Shown here piece after piece: positions 40,934-50,547 of a DNA stretch of 64,000 nucleotides. A program made the translations under genes and the position numbers. The notes under the pieces were generated by a model, which saw only the letters and a list, made by a program, of their open reading frames with translations, ran no database searches and had not been told where the DNA came from. Source of the stretch: Rhodoblastus sp. 17X3 (GTDB lineage: Bacteria; Pseudomonadota; Alphaproteobacteria; Rhizobiales; Beijerinckiaceae). How positions within the stretch are numbered: position 1 is the first letter of the stretch; each line of letters starts with the position of its first letter. The stretch covers positions 1-64,000 of the forward strand of contig NZ_JASHHX010000010.1 of assembly GCF_030056575.1 (NCBI RefSeq), given 5' to 3'.

Positions 40934-42835
40934 ATGGCGAGCCGCTATCAAGAAGTCTATCAGTCCTGGCGCAATGATCCGCAGGCCTTCTGGGCCGAGG
41001 CCGCGAAGGACGTCGACTGGATCAAGCCGCCGACGATCGCTTTCGACCCCAACGCCGGGGTTTATGGCCGCTGGTTCCCCGACGGCACGCTCAACACCTG
41101 CTACAACGCCGTCGACCGGCATGTGAAGAACGGCCGCGCGCAGCAACCGGCGATCATTTATGACAGCCCCGTCGCCGGCATCAAGCGCACCTATACCTAT
41201 GAGCAATTGCTCGCCGAAGTGAACGCCGTCGCGTCCGTCCTCAAGGATTTCGGCGTGACCAAGGGCGACCGCGTGCTGGTTTACATGCCGATGATCCCCG
41301 AAGCGGTGATCGGCGTTCTGGCCTGCGCCCGCATCGGCGCCATTCACTCGGTCGTATTCGGCGGTTTCGCCGCCAAGGAACTGGCGACCCGCATCAACGA
41401 TTCCGAACCCAAGCTGATCCTCAGCGCCTCCTGCGGCATCGAGCCCAGCCGTGTCGTCAAATACAAGCCGCTGCTCGATGAGGCGATCTCGCTGGCCGCC
41501 GTCAAGCCGGAAAAGGTGCTGTTGCTGCAACGGCCGCAGGAAAAAGCCGAAATGATCGGCGGCCGCGATTTCGACTGGAACGATCTGGTCGTCGCGGCGC
41601 TGGCGGAGCGCCGGACGGTCGAGCCCGAGGAGATGAAGGCGACCGACCCGCTCTACATTCTCTACACCTCCGGCACCACTGGCATTCCCAAGGGCGTCGT
41701 GCGCGACAATGGCGGCCATGCCGTCGCCATGTGCTGGACCATGAAGAACCTCTACGGCATCAAGCCGGGCGAAGTGTTCTGGGCAGCCTCGGACGTCGGC
41801 TGGGTGGTGGGCCACTCCTACATCCTCTATGGCCAACTGCTCTATGGCGCGACCACGGTCGTCTATGAGGGCAAGCCGGTCGGCACGCCCGACCCGGGCG
41901 CCTTCTGGCGCATGATCGAGGAATATAAGATTTCCGCTCTGTTCACCGCACCGACCGCATTGCGCGCCGTGCGCAAGGAAGATCCGAACGCCGAACATCT
42001 CAAGCGCTACAATATCGGCACGATGCGCACTCTGTTCCTGGCCGGCGAACGCGCCGATCCGGACACCGTCGCCTGGGCGGAGCAGGTCCTTGGCATGCCG
42101 GTGATCGACCACTGGTGGCAGACGGAGACGGGCTGGGCCATCGCCGGCAATCCGGTCGGCCTCGGCGCCCTCCCCGTCAAGCACGGCTCGCCGACTGTCC
42201 CCATGCCCGGCTATGACGTGCAGATCGTGGACGAAGGCAGCCATCCGGTTCCGGCCGGCAAGATGGGCTCCATCGTCGTGAAGCTCCCGCTGCCTCCCGG
42301 CTGCCTGCCCACCTTGTGGAAGCAGGATGAGCGGATGAAGGAATCCTACCTCATCGACTTCCCCGGCTATTACAAGACCGCCGACGCCGGATTCATCGAC
42401 GAGGACGGCTATCTCTACATCATGGGTCGCACCGACGACATCATCAACGTCGCCGGCCACCGCCTCTCGACTGGCGGGATGGAGGAAGTGCTGGCCTCCC
42501 ATCCCGACGTCGCGGAATGCGCGGTCATCGGCGTCAAGGACGAGTTGAAGGGCGAGCAGCCCTGCGGCTTCGTGGTGCTGAAGTCCGGCGTGACGCGCTC
42601 GCCGATCGAGATCGAGAAGGACCTGGTCAAGCTGGTGCGCGACAAGATCGGCCCCGTGGCCGCGTTCAAGATCGCCATCACCGTGCAGCGCCTGCCCAAG
42701 ACCCGCTCGGGCAAGATCCTGCGCGGCACGATGAAGAAGATCGCCGACGGCGACGCCTGGACCATGCCCGCCACGATCGACGATCCGGCGATCATGGACG
42801 AGATCATGGCCGCCCTGGAGCACAAGGGGTTCTGA
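40934..42835 (+). CDS. prpE: Propionyl-CoA synthetase
   Basis: The 633-residue protein starts with the acetyl/propionyl-CoA synthetase N-domain (YQSWRNDPQAFWAEAAKDVD). It carries YTSGTTGIPKGVVRDNGGHA, WWQTETGWAIAGNPVG, YLYIMGRTDDIINVAGHRLS and the acetylatable Lys in [20 protein letters not shown]. The SGTTGIPKGVVRDNGGH and GWAIAGNP forms are those of PrpE rather than Acs. It makes propionyl-CoA from propionate, ATP and CoA. It stands alone with its own terminator. Confidence 0.9.
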   Translation: MASRYQEVYQSWRNDPQAFWAEAAKDVDWIKPPTIAFDPNAGVYGRWFPDGTLNTCYNAVDRHVKNGRAQQPAIIYDSPVAGIKRTYTYEQLLAEVNAVASVLKDFGVTKGDRVLVYMPMIPEAVIGVLACARIGAIHSVVFGGFAAKELATRINDSEPKLILSASCGIEPSRVVKYKPLLDEAISLAAVKPEKVLLLQRPQEKAEMIGGRDFDWNDLVVAALAERRTVEPEEMKATDPLYILYTSGTTGIPKGVVRDNGGHAVAMCWTMKNLYGIKPGEVFWAASDVGWVVGHSYILYGQLLYGATTVVYEGKPVGTPDPGAFWRMIEEYKISALFTAPTALRAVRKEDPNAEHLKRYNIGTMRTLFLAGERADPDTVAWAEQVLGMPVIDHWWQTETGWAIAGNPVGLGALPVKHGSPTVPMPGYDVQIVDEGSHPVPAGKMGSIVVKLPLPPGCLPTLWKQDERMKESYLIDFPGYYKTADAGFIDEDGYLYIMGRTDDIINVAGHRLSTGGMEEVLASHPDVAECAVIGVKDELKGEQPCGFVVLKSGVTRSPIEIEKDLVKLVRDKIGPVAAFKIAITVQRLPKTRSGKILRGTMKKIADGDAWTMPATIDDPAIMDEIMAALEHKGF

Positions 42836-42861
42836 CGGCGACGCGTCTTCAATTATCCCGG

Positions 42862-42890
42862 CCCCGGCGGTTCTTACCGCCGGGGTTTTT
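42862..42890 (+). terminator. Intrinsic terminator of prpE
   Basis: CCCCGGCGG-TTCTTA-CCGCCGGGG followed by TTTTT lies 26 bp after the prpE stop. Confidence 0.92.
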
Positions 42891-42911
42891 CTTTCGCGAG
42901 GCCGAAAAGCG

Positions 42912-42942
42912 AAAAACCCGCTTCCATAGCGCGGGAAGCGGG
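42912..42942 (-). terminator. Intrinsic terminator of yebC
   Basis: On the minus strand CCCGCTTCC...GGAAGCGGG (8-base loop) is followed by a run of five T, about 25 bp after the yebC stop. Confidence 0.85.
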
Positions 42943-42966
42943 GTTTCTTTTGATCAGTGCGTTCGT

Positions 42967-43713
42967 TCAGCCGCCCATTTTGGCGACGAGCGCGTCGGAA
43001 ATCTCGAAATTGGCATAGACGTTCTGGACGTCGTCATTGTCTTCGAGCGAGCCGATCAGCCGCAAAATCTTTTCGCCGGCCTCGTCGTCCACCGCGATAT
43101 TGTTCTGCGGCCGCCAGATCAGCTTGGATTTTTTGGCCTCGCCGAAGGCGGCCTCCAGAGCTTTCGACACCTCGGCCAGCCCTTCCAGCGAGGTGGTGAT
43201 CTCATGGCCGTCCGGCGTGGTGACGACATCGTCGGCGCCGGCCTCGATCGCCGCCTCCATCATCGCGTCCTCGCTGGCGACCTTGGCGTCATATTCGATC
43301 TGGCCGATGTGATCGAACATGAAAGAGACCGCGCCGGTTTCCGCCAGCGCGCCGCCCGCCTTGGTGAAATAGGAGCGGATTTCGCCCGCCGTGCGGTTGC
43401 GGTTGTCGGTCAGCGCCTCGATGATGACCGCGACGCCGCCCGGGGCGTAGCCCTCGTAGCGCACCTCGTCATAGTTCTCGCTGTCGCCGCCGGAAGCCTT
43501 CTTGATCGCGCGCTCGATATTGTCCTTCGGCATGTTTTCCGCGCGGGCGGCGAGCACCGCCAGGCGCAGGCGCGGATTCATCGCCGGATCGGGCATGCCC
43601 ATCTTGGCCGCCACGGTGATTTCGCGCGCCAGCTTGGAGAAGACTTTTGAACGGATCGCGTCCTGCTTCCCCTTCTTGTGCATGATGTTCTTGAACTGAC
43701 TATGCCCGGCCAT
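42967..43713 (-). CDS. yebC: YebC/PmpR family protein (TACO1-like)
   Basis: The 248-residue protein begins [19 protein letters not shown], the invariant YebC start, and has [20 protein letters not shown] and [13 protein letters not shown] at the end. Family members assist translation of difficult stretches or act as transcription regulators. The start at 43713 is fixed by the family's N-terminus. Confidence 0.95.
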   Translation of the reverse strand: MAGHSQFKNIMHKKGKQDAIRSKVFSKLAREITVAAKMGMPDPAMNPRLRLAVLAARAENMPKDNIERAIKKASGGDSENYDEVRYEGYAPGGVAVIIEALTDNRNRTAGEIRSYFTKAGGALAETGAVSFMFDHIGQIEYDAKVASEDAMMEAAIEAGADDVVTTPDGHEITTSLEGLAEVSKALEAAFGEAKKSKLIWRPQNNIAVDDEAGEKILRLIGSLEDNDDVQNVYANFEISDALVAKMGG

Positions 43714-43885
43714 TTGCGTCCCTGTGCTGAAATGCGCTCGCGCCGCCCCCGGAGACTTCCGGGGGGCGAGCGGAAAAATTCGACGGCGCCTTATAGACGC
43801 GCGCCGCCCCGCTGAAAAGATGGGCTTTCCGCCGATAGCCGCGAGATTATAACAGCCGGGCCGGAAAATATGCGAGGATCGCAGC

Positions 43886-44797
43886 ATGATCGTTCAAAAG
43901 CAGCTCAACATCCCGGCCATGCTGTTCGCTTTTCGCGGCACCGTCGTTCCGCTGATCTTGCCTCACATCCTGCTGGTGGCAACGGTCGCCCTCGCGATCA
44001 CGGCGGTGGCGGAGCTGCGCCCCGGCCTCCTGCCGGAAATCTCGCTCGCGCCCTTCAGCCTGCTCGGCCTCGTGCTGTCCATCTTTCTCGGCTTCCGCAA
44101 CAACGTCTGCTACGACCGCTGGTGGGAGGGGCGCAAGCAATGGGGCCAGGCCATCGGCCACGCCCGCGCCTTGGCCCGCGAAATCCCCGCCTTCCTGCCG
44201 GACGAAAGCACGCGCCGCAGCCGCGCGTTGCGGCGCGTCGCCGGCTTTGCGGCCTGTCTGGCGGCGCAACTGCGCGAGCGCGACGAGGTCGCTGCGCTCG
44301 CGCCCTGGCTGCCGGAGCCTGAAGCCGCCGCCCTGCCCGGCCTGCGCAACCGCCCGGCCGCGGCGCTCGCGGGACTGACGCGGGACCTCGCCGCCGCGCG
44401 GCGCGAGGGCGCGATCGGCGAAATCATGCTGCAAATGCTGGAAGCCCATGTCGAGGGCCTGAGCGCCGTGCAATCCGCCTGCGAGCGCATCAATTCGACG
44501 CCGACGCCCTTTTCCTATTCGCTGCTCCTGCACCGGACCAGCTGGATCTTCTGCCTGCTCGTCCCGTTCGGGCTGGTCGGCGCGCTGGGCTGGCTCACGC
44601 CCTTTTTCAGCATGCTGCTCGCCTATGCCTTTTTCGGCCTCGACGCCCTTGGCGACGAACTGGAGCTGCCGTTCGGCCTGGCGGCGAACCATTTGGCGTT
44701 GGATTCCTTCGTCCGCGCCATTGAAATCGAGATCATGCAAGCCATCGGCGAGGCGCCGCCGGAGCCGCTGCCGCCGGCAAACGGCCGGCTCACCTGA
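43886..44797 (+). CDS. Bestrophin-family membrane channel
   Basis: The 303-residue protein has the bestrophin hallmark [20 protein letters not shown] after two hydrophobic helices. Later it shows [20 protein letters not shown] and the C-terminal [29 protein letters not shown]. Bacterial bestrophins are pentameric ion channels in the inner membrane. Its stop overlaps the converging phosphoesterase gene by 8 bp. Confidence 0.88.
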   Translation: MIVQKQLNIPAMLFAFRGTVVPLILPHILLVATVALAITAVAELRPGLLPEISLAPFSLLGLVLSIFLGFRNNVCYDRWWEGRKQWGQAIGHARALAREIPAFLPDESTRRSRALRRVAGFAACLAAQLRERDEVAALAPWLPEPEAAALPGLRNRPAAALAGLTRDLAAARREGAIGEIMLQMLEAHVEGLSAVQSACERINSTPTPFSYSLLLHRTSWIFCLLVPFGLVGALGWLTPFFSMLLAYAFFGLDALGDELELPFGLAANHLALDSFVRAIEIEIMQAIGEAPPEPLPPANGRLT

Positions 44798-45620
44798 TCG
44801 GAAGCGCCATGCCTTCGGGAACGGCCTGCCCCAGCCCGCCGCCAAGGCGCACGGGCGCGACGCGCTTGGCAAGGCCATCCGCGCCGGTTTCGACGAACAG
44901 GCCGCATAAGGTTGCGGGGCCATCGGCGGGTTCGAAACGCGCGCCCGGCGTCTTGCGGGTGAAGCGGCGGATCGGCTCTTCCTTGTCCATGCCGATGACG
45001 GAATCGTAATCGCCCGTCATGCCGGCGTCGGTCTGGTAGGCGGTGCCGTGTGGCAGGATGCGCCAGTCGGCGGTCGGAACATGGGTATGGGTGCCTATGG
45101 CCAGCGAAACCCGGCCGTCCGAGAAATGGGCCATGGCCTGTTTCTCGCTCGAAGCCTCAGCGTGAATGTCCAGGATCGCGGCGTCGCAGGCGAGGCCGAG
45201 CGGACAGGCGCCCAGCTCCTTCTCGACCGCCGCGAAAGGATCGTCCAGCGCGTCCATGAACACCCGGCCCATGACGCTCATCACCAGCACGCGCTCGCCC
45301 TTGGCGGTCTCGTAGAGCCAGGCGCCCCGCCCCGGCGTGCCAGCAGGGTAATTCATCGGCCGCAGCACATGCGGCGCGCGTTCGATGAAGACCAAGGCCT
45401 CGCGCTGGTCGAAGGAATGATTGCCAAGCGTGATGCAATCCACGCCGGCGCCGAGAAATTCCTGCGCGATGGTTTCCGTGATGCCCAAGCCGCCGGCGGC
45501 GTTTTCACCATTGGCGACGATGAAATCGAGGTCTAGCTGTCGGCGCAGGGCGGGAACATGTTCGGCGATGGCGGCGCGGCCGGCGCGGCCGACTACGTCG
45601 CCGATGAAGAGGAGGCGCAT
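44790..45620 (-). CDS. YmdB-like metallophosphoesterase
   Basis: The 276-residue protein begins MRLLFIGDVVGRAGRAAIAE and has NGENAAGG, LGNHSFDQREAL, and SLAIGTHTHVPTADWRILP, which supply the metal-binding Asp, Glu, Asn and His residues. This matches the TIGR00282/YmdB family, active on cyclic 2',3'-AMP in Bacillus. Its start lies inside the cyclo-ligase gene (28 bp overlap), so both are translated from one message. Confidence 0.92.
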   Translation of the reverse strand: MRLLFIGDVVGRAGRAAIAEHVPALRRQLDLDFIVANGENAAGGLGITETIAQEFLGAGVDCITLGNHSFDQREALVFIERAPHVLRPMNYPAGTPGRGAWLYETAKGERVLVMSVMGRVFMDALDDPFAAVEKELGACPLGLACDAAILDIHAEASSEKQAMAHFSDGRVSLAIGTHTHVPTADWRILPHGTAYQTDAGMTGDYDSVIGMDKEEPIRRFTRKTPGARFEPADGPATLCGLFVETGADGLAKRVAPVRLGGGLGQAVPEGMALPIR

Positions 45621-46210
45621 GAAAATTCCGTGAACTCGAAAACGTCCGTCTCCGTTACCACGAAATCCAGCCCTTCGTCGTGTTTTTCACGCGGGATCCA
45701 TTCCGCCCGCTGGCAGGAGAAGGCGAGGCCCCCGGCCGCGATCAGGCCGCCTTCGCGCAAACGCGCCAGCGTTGCGTCGTAATAGCCGCCGCCGAAGCCG
45801 AGCCGCGTTCCCGCCCCGTCAAAGCCGAGCAAAGGGGCGAACAGGATTTTCGGAACCATTTCCGGCGCCGTCGCGGGCGGCTCGCGCAGGCCGTAACGGC
45901 CGGACGCCAGCGGGTCGCCCGGCTTCCAGAGGCGAAAGACCAAGGGCGTCGCCTTGACGCCCGCGACCGGCAGCAAAGTGGGAAAGCCTTTTTCCGCGAG
46001 CGCCCGCAGCAGGGGCTGCGAATCCAGTTCGCCAGACAGGGAGGCGTAAAGCGCAACAGGCGCGCGCGCGGGGTCGAGCGCGCCGAGCTTCTCAAGCAGA
46101 AAGGCCAGAGCGCGTCCGGCGACGCCTTGCGCCGCCGCTGCGGCCGCCTCGGGCGGAATGTTCGCGCGCGCCTCGCGCAATCGAGCGCGGAGTTGCGCCT
46201 TGTCCGTCAT
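45593..46210 (-). CDS. 5-formyltetrahydrofolate cyclo-ligase
   Basis: The 205-residue protein has the family's ATP-binding motif LGFGGGYYDATLARLR near residue 150, plus KILFAPLLGFDGAGTRLG and FVVTETDVFEF at the end. It converts 5-formyl-THF to methenyl-THF using ATP. ATG 46210 is preferred to a GTG three codons earlier. The gene follows a 6S RNA candidate, a linkage seen widely in proteobacteria. Confidence 0.93.
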   Translation of the reverse strand: MTDKAQLRARLREARANIPPEAAAAAAQGVAGRALAFLLEKLGALDPARAPVALYASLSGELDSQPLLRALAEKGFPTLLPVAGVKATPLVFRLWKPGDPLASGRYGLREPPATAPEMVPKILFAPLLGFDGAGTRLGFGGGYYDATLARLREGGLIAAGGLAFSCQRAEWIPREKHDEGLDFVVTETDVFEFTEFSCASSSSAT

Positions 46211-46225
46211 GGAACTCACGAAAAC

Positions 46226-46370
46226 TGGGTGCGGGCCGCATAAGCCGTGGGACGCGATCCCGGGTACCTACTAGGTAGGTGGGCGCCATGTGCCTAAGTC
46301 CACGGACGAAGACAGGGACAGCTCCCGTTGGGATCGTAAGGCCCCGGGGAAATATCCACACGCACCCCGC
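46226..46370 (-). ncRNA. ssrS: 6S RNA candidate
   Basis: Directly upstream of the cyclo-ligase gene, on its strand, is a 145-nt stretch that folds into a long rod. The ends pair (GGGTGCG near 46361-46367 with CGCACCC near 46227-46233), an inner stem GGGATCG(T)/GCGATCCC pairs 46330-46337 with 46253-46260, and the unpaired segments between them would form the bubble that mimics an open promoter. The segment GGCACATGGCGCCCACCT and CTACCTAGTAGGT resembles alphaproteobacterial 6S RNAs. Exact ends are uncertain. Confidence 0.6.
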
Positions 46371-46803
46371 AGCGCCGCTCCGCCAATTTAGGGCGGATGG
46401 GCGGCGGGCGCCAGTGGTTTCGGCAATTAATCGCCTGGGCGTCCTTGGCCGCCGTGGGCGGGAAGCCGCCGTCGCACCATCGGCAACTTCCGGCTCGTTG
46501 CGGACGTAGCCGCCATGGCGGCGAACGCCTCGTTTCCAAGCCAAACCCGACATTCGGCCTCCGTCATCACAATTCTGGGTGCCGCAACCAGCTGTCTCCG
46601 TTTAGGTAATACGGCTAATTCCACCTGCAATTTGTCGTCTGCGCGATGAACATGGAGCGGCCGCGGGTGCTGCTGCGGGCGGCGTGAGCCGTCCTCACGG
46701 GAGAATTGCGTCCAAATTTAAACGGGAGGTCGAATTCAACGGGTAAGGGACACAATCGCGGCCTAACGGACGCTGTCCGCGCTTCGACGAAACCCCGAAA
46801 ACG
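46371..46803. other. Gene-free stretch between 6S RNA and the inverted-repeat cassette
   Basis: No frame has family patterns or a ribosome binding site. The right limit is the left 38-bp inverted repeat at 46804. Confidence 0.45.
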
Positions 46804-46841
46804 CCGCACACGATGGAAAATCGAAACTTTCAAAGCGTTCC
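46804..46841 (+). repeat. Left 38-bp inverted repeat of a 1.3-kb segment
   Basis: The 38 bases from CCGCACACGATGG to AAGCGTTCC occur again in exact reverse complement at 48094-48131. No mismatch is seen, and the flanks on both sides differ, so the match is limited to 38 bp. Confidence 0.9.
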
Positions 46842-46910
46842 TTTGAAAAATCGCTTATGAGCAAAACAAAAACGCGATCAACAATCTCGCCAACTACATG
46901 AGGAGTTTTT

Positions 46911-47456
46911 ATGCGTGTCGAAAATTCAAGCCGTTTCGCGGGGAAGCGATCACCACAAAAAAAAATAAAAACGGCTATTTCAATAATAGTGTTTTTCACG
47001 ACCACTGCTCTCGCGCTTGCAGACTGTCCGCCAGGGACTTGGCCAAGGGACCAATATAACGGCCCCGGCGGCGGACTCTACAACGGGCCGGGAGGTGGAC
47101 TCTACAATGGACCGGGTGGCGGCATGTACAATGGCCCAGGCGGAGGAATCTATAATGGCCCAGGAGGAGGTCTCTATGCCGGTCCGGGCGGCGGTCTCTA
47201 CGACGGGCCCGGTGGCGGCCTCTATGACGGGCCAGGAGGCGGCCTCTATGACGGGCCAGGAGGCGGCCTTTATAACGGACCCGGTGGCGGCATGTACAAT
47301 GGCCCTGGCGGAGGACTTTATAACGGACCAGGGTCCTACTGCACGAACAGGCCTCCATGGCCGATCGTCCTGCGATACCTCCAAAAAACGGGCAAAAGCT
47401 ATTTAGCCGAGAAAATCCTGACAACGCTTCAAAACGCAGGAATTGCCTTTCAATAA
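46911..47456 (+). CDS. Secreted protein with GPGGG octapeptide repeats
   Basis: The 181-residue protein has a positively charged start and a signal peptide (KKIKTAISIIVFFTTTALAL, cleavage near residue 36). From residue 49 (47055) come eleven full copies of the octapeptide Y-[NDA]-G-P-G-G-G-[LMI] and a partial twelfth, then YCTNRPPWPIVLRYLQKTGK and a short helical tail. At DNA level it is a 24-bp repeat with silent variation, so the repeat is old or selected. AGGAG sits 5 bases before the ATG. The repeats suggest a rigid, flat surface structure; function is unknown. Its 5' region is AT-rich, unlike the surroundings. Confidence 0.85.
   Translation: MRVENSSRFAGKRSPQKKIKTAISIIVFFTTTALALADCPPGTWPRDQYNGPGGGLYNGPGGGLYNGPGGGMYNGPGGGIYNGPGGGLYAGPGGGLYDGPGGGLYDGPGGGLYDGPGGGLYNGPGGGMYNGPGGGLYNGPGSYCTNRPPWPIVLRYLQKTGKSYLAEKILTTLQNAGIAFQ
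47055..47318 (+). repeat. 24-bp coding tandem repeat, 11 units
   Basis: The units encode Y-x-GPGGG-x. Third-base changes between units are frequent, so the array is not a fresh amplification. Confidence 0.9.
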
Positions 47457-47552
47457 CCCATGAAAAAATTATCGGACGAACATCCGCACAAATAAAAGGA
47501 TGTTCGTCCGTTACGCAGGGGCAATCTTTCAGATGTAAAGGCGGAAAGCCTT

Positions 47553-47813
47553 TTACTGTCGCTCACGCACGGTCTTCCGCGCCTCACTGATCGCCAAACG
47601 CAACACTTCAAAGCGATCATCAGGCAAAGAGCCCTCCACTGCGGCACGGCCTAACTCTTCATCGCCGAAATAAACACGAGCCAAAAGGCCCTTGGACATA
47701 AACCAACCATGACAAGCGCCACGCTGGTTACGCTGGTCGACAAAGCGACCCCATTCCTCCTGACAAATGACAGTGAAATTGGTCGTCTTGTAGGTTTTAA
47801 TTGTCTCAAGCAT
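47553..47813 (-). CDS. Small protein of unknown function
   Basis: The 86-residue protein starts MLETIKTYKTTNFTVICQEE and ends SEARKTVRERQ. A strong AAGGAG lies 6 bases before the ATG, which supports a real gene. It contains VYFGDEELGRAAVEGSLPDD but no family I recognise. It is convergent with the GPGGG-repeat gene, inside the same inverted repeats. Confidence 0.65.
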   Translation of the reverse strand: MLETIKTYKTTNFTVICQEEWGRFVDQRNQRGACHGWFMSKGLLARVYFGDEELGRAAVEGSLPDDRFEVLRLAISEARKTVRERQ

Positions 47814-48003
47814 CGCAGACTCCTTCGATTAGCGCCACCAAAACACAGAGACAGCGCGGCCACGATGCTATGAGCATTGCACAGCTGGAGTTTTTCTCTC
47901 TCCTAGACGTAATGGTGGAAGCAGCGCTACTTGAAGCGTGTTCAGCGACAGTCTCGTCAGCCAAAATGAAAAATGCAGGAGCGCCCAATTACTAGACTCG
48001 TCC

Positions 48004-48093
48004 CCCAATCTCATCGACCGCACGCCGCTGGTCGTGTTGGACCGGATTTACGACGGCCCTAGCCGGATTGTCGCCAAGACGGAATTCCTATCC
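48004..48093 (+). pseudogene. N-terminal fragment of a cysteine-synthase-like PLP enzyme
   Basis: The frame reads NLIDRTPLVVLDRIYDGPSR then IVAKTEFL, matching the start of cysteine synthase-type enzymes (TPLV.L ... AK.EFL, normally followed by PGGSVKDR with the PLP-binding Lys). The match ends exactly where the right 38-bp inverted repeat begins, so the repeat-bounded segment or its deletion cut the gene here. Confidence 0.6.
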
Positions 48094-48131
48094 GGAACGC
48101 TTTGAAAGTTTCGATTTTCCATCGTGTGCGG
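48094..48131 (-). repeat. Right 38-bp inverted repeat of the 1.3-kb segment
   Basis: Exact reverse complement of 46804-46841. Confidence 0.9.
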
Positions 48132-48293
48132 AAGGATTACGTTGACATGATACGAAATCCCCCAATGGCATCAAGTATGCGAGCCTGGATCGCCCGCTTT
48201 CAGGCAGTTACCTGCTCTTCCCGCTACGCCGGCTCCCCGCCGAATCCAGTCGCTTCGGCGTCAGCGACCTGCGACGGCTCAGGTTCGACAGCC

Positions 48294-48321
48294 GAAAAAA
48301 AAGCCCGCGAAACTCGCGGGC
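48294..48321 (-). terminator. Intrinsic terminator of rpoD
   Basis: On the minus strand AGCCCGCGA-GTT-TCGCGGGCT is followed by a run of eight T, directly after the rpoD stop. Confidence 0.93.
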
Positions 48322-48328
48322 TTTTGCG

Positions 48329-50374
<2,046 letters not shown>

Positions 50375-50547
50375 GTTGACTCCAAACCGCAAAAACACGA
50401 GCGCATGCCCTAGCGAATCAGCCGCCGCAGGGCAAGGTGCGTGGAAAGTTTTAACGTCCGCTTAACCAAAGCGTGGCGTTTCTATCGAAACTCAATTCCC
50501 GCCGCGCCCCAAGGAACGTCCCAAGGAAAGGCGCGCGAAATATATCC

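Noticed and set aside
40646-42823. A 725-codon minus-strand frame opposite prpE
   Set aside because: It is the antisense shadow of prpE, produced by high GC in the third codon position; its protein is rich in Asp, Arg, His and Gly without domains.
46615-46833. Frames starting MKVSIFHRVR at both inverted repeats
   Set aside because: The shared start comes only from the 38-bp repeat; beyond it the two frames differ and lack ribosome binding sites.
47055-47318. CRISPR-like regular repeat array
   Set aside because: The 24-bp units are contiguous, without spacers, and encode an in-frame octapeptide repeat.
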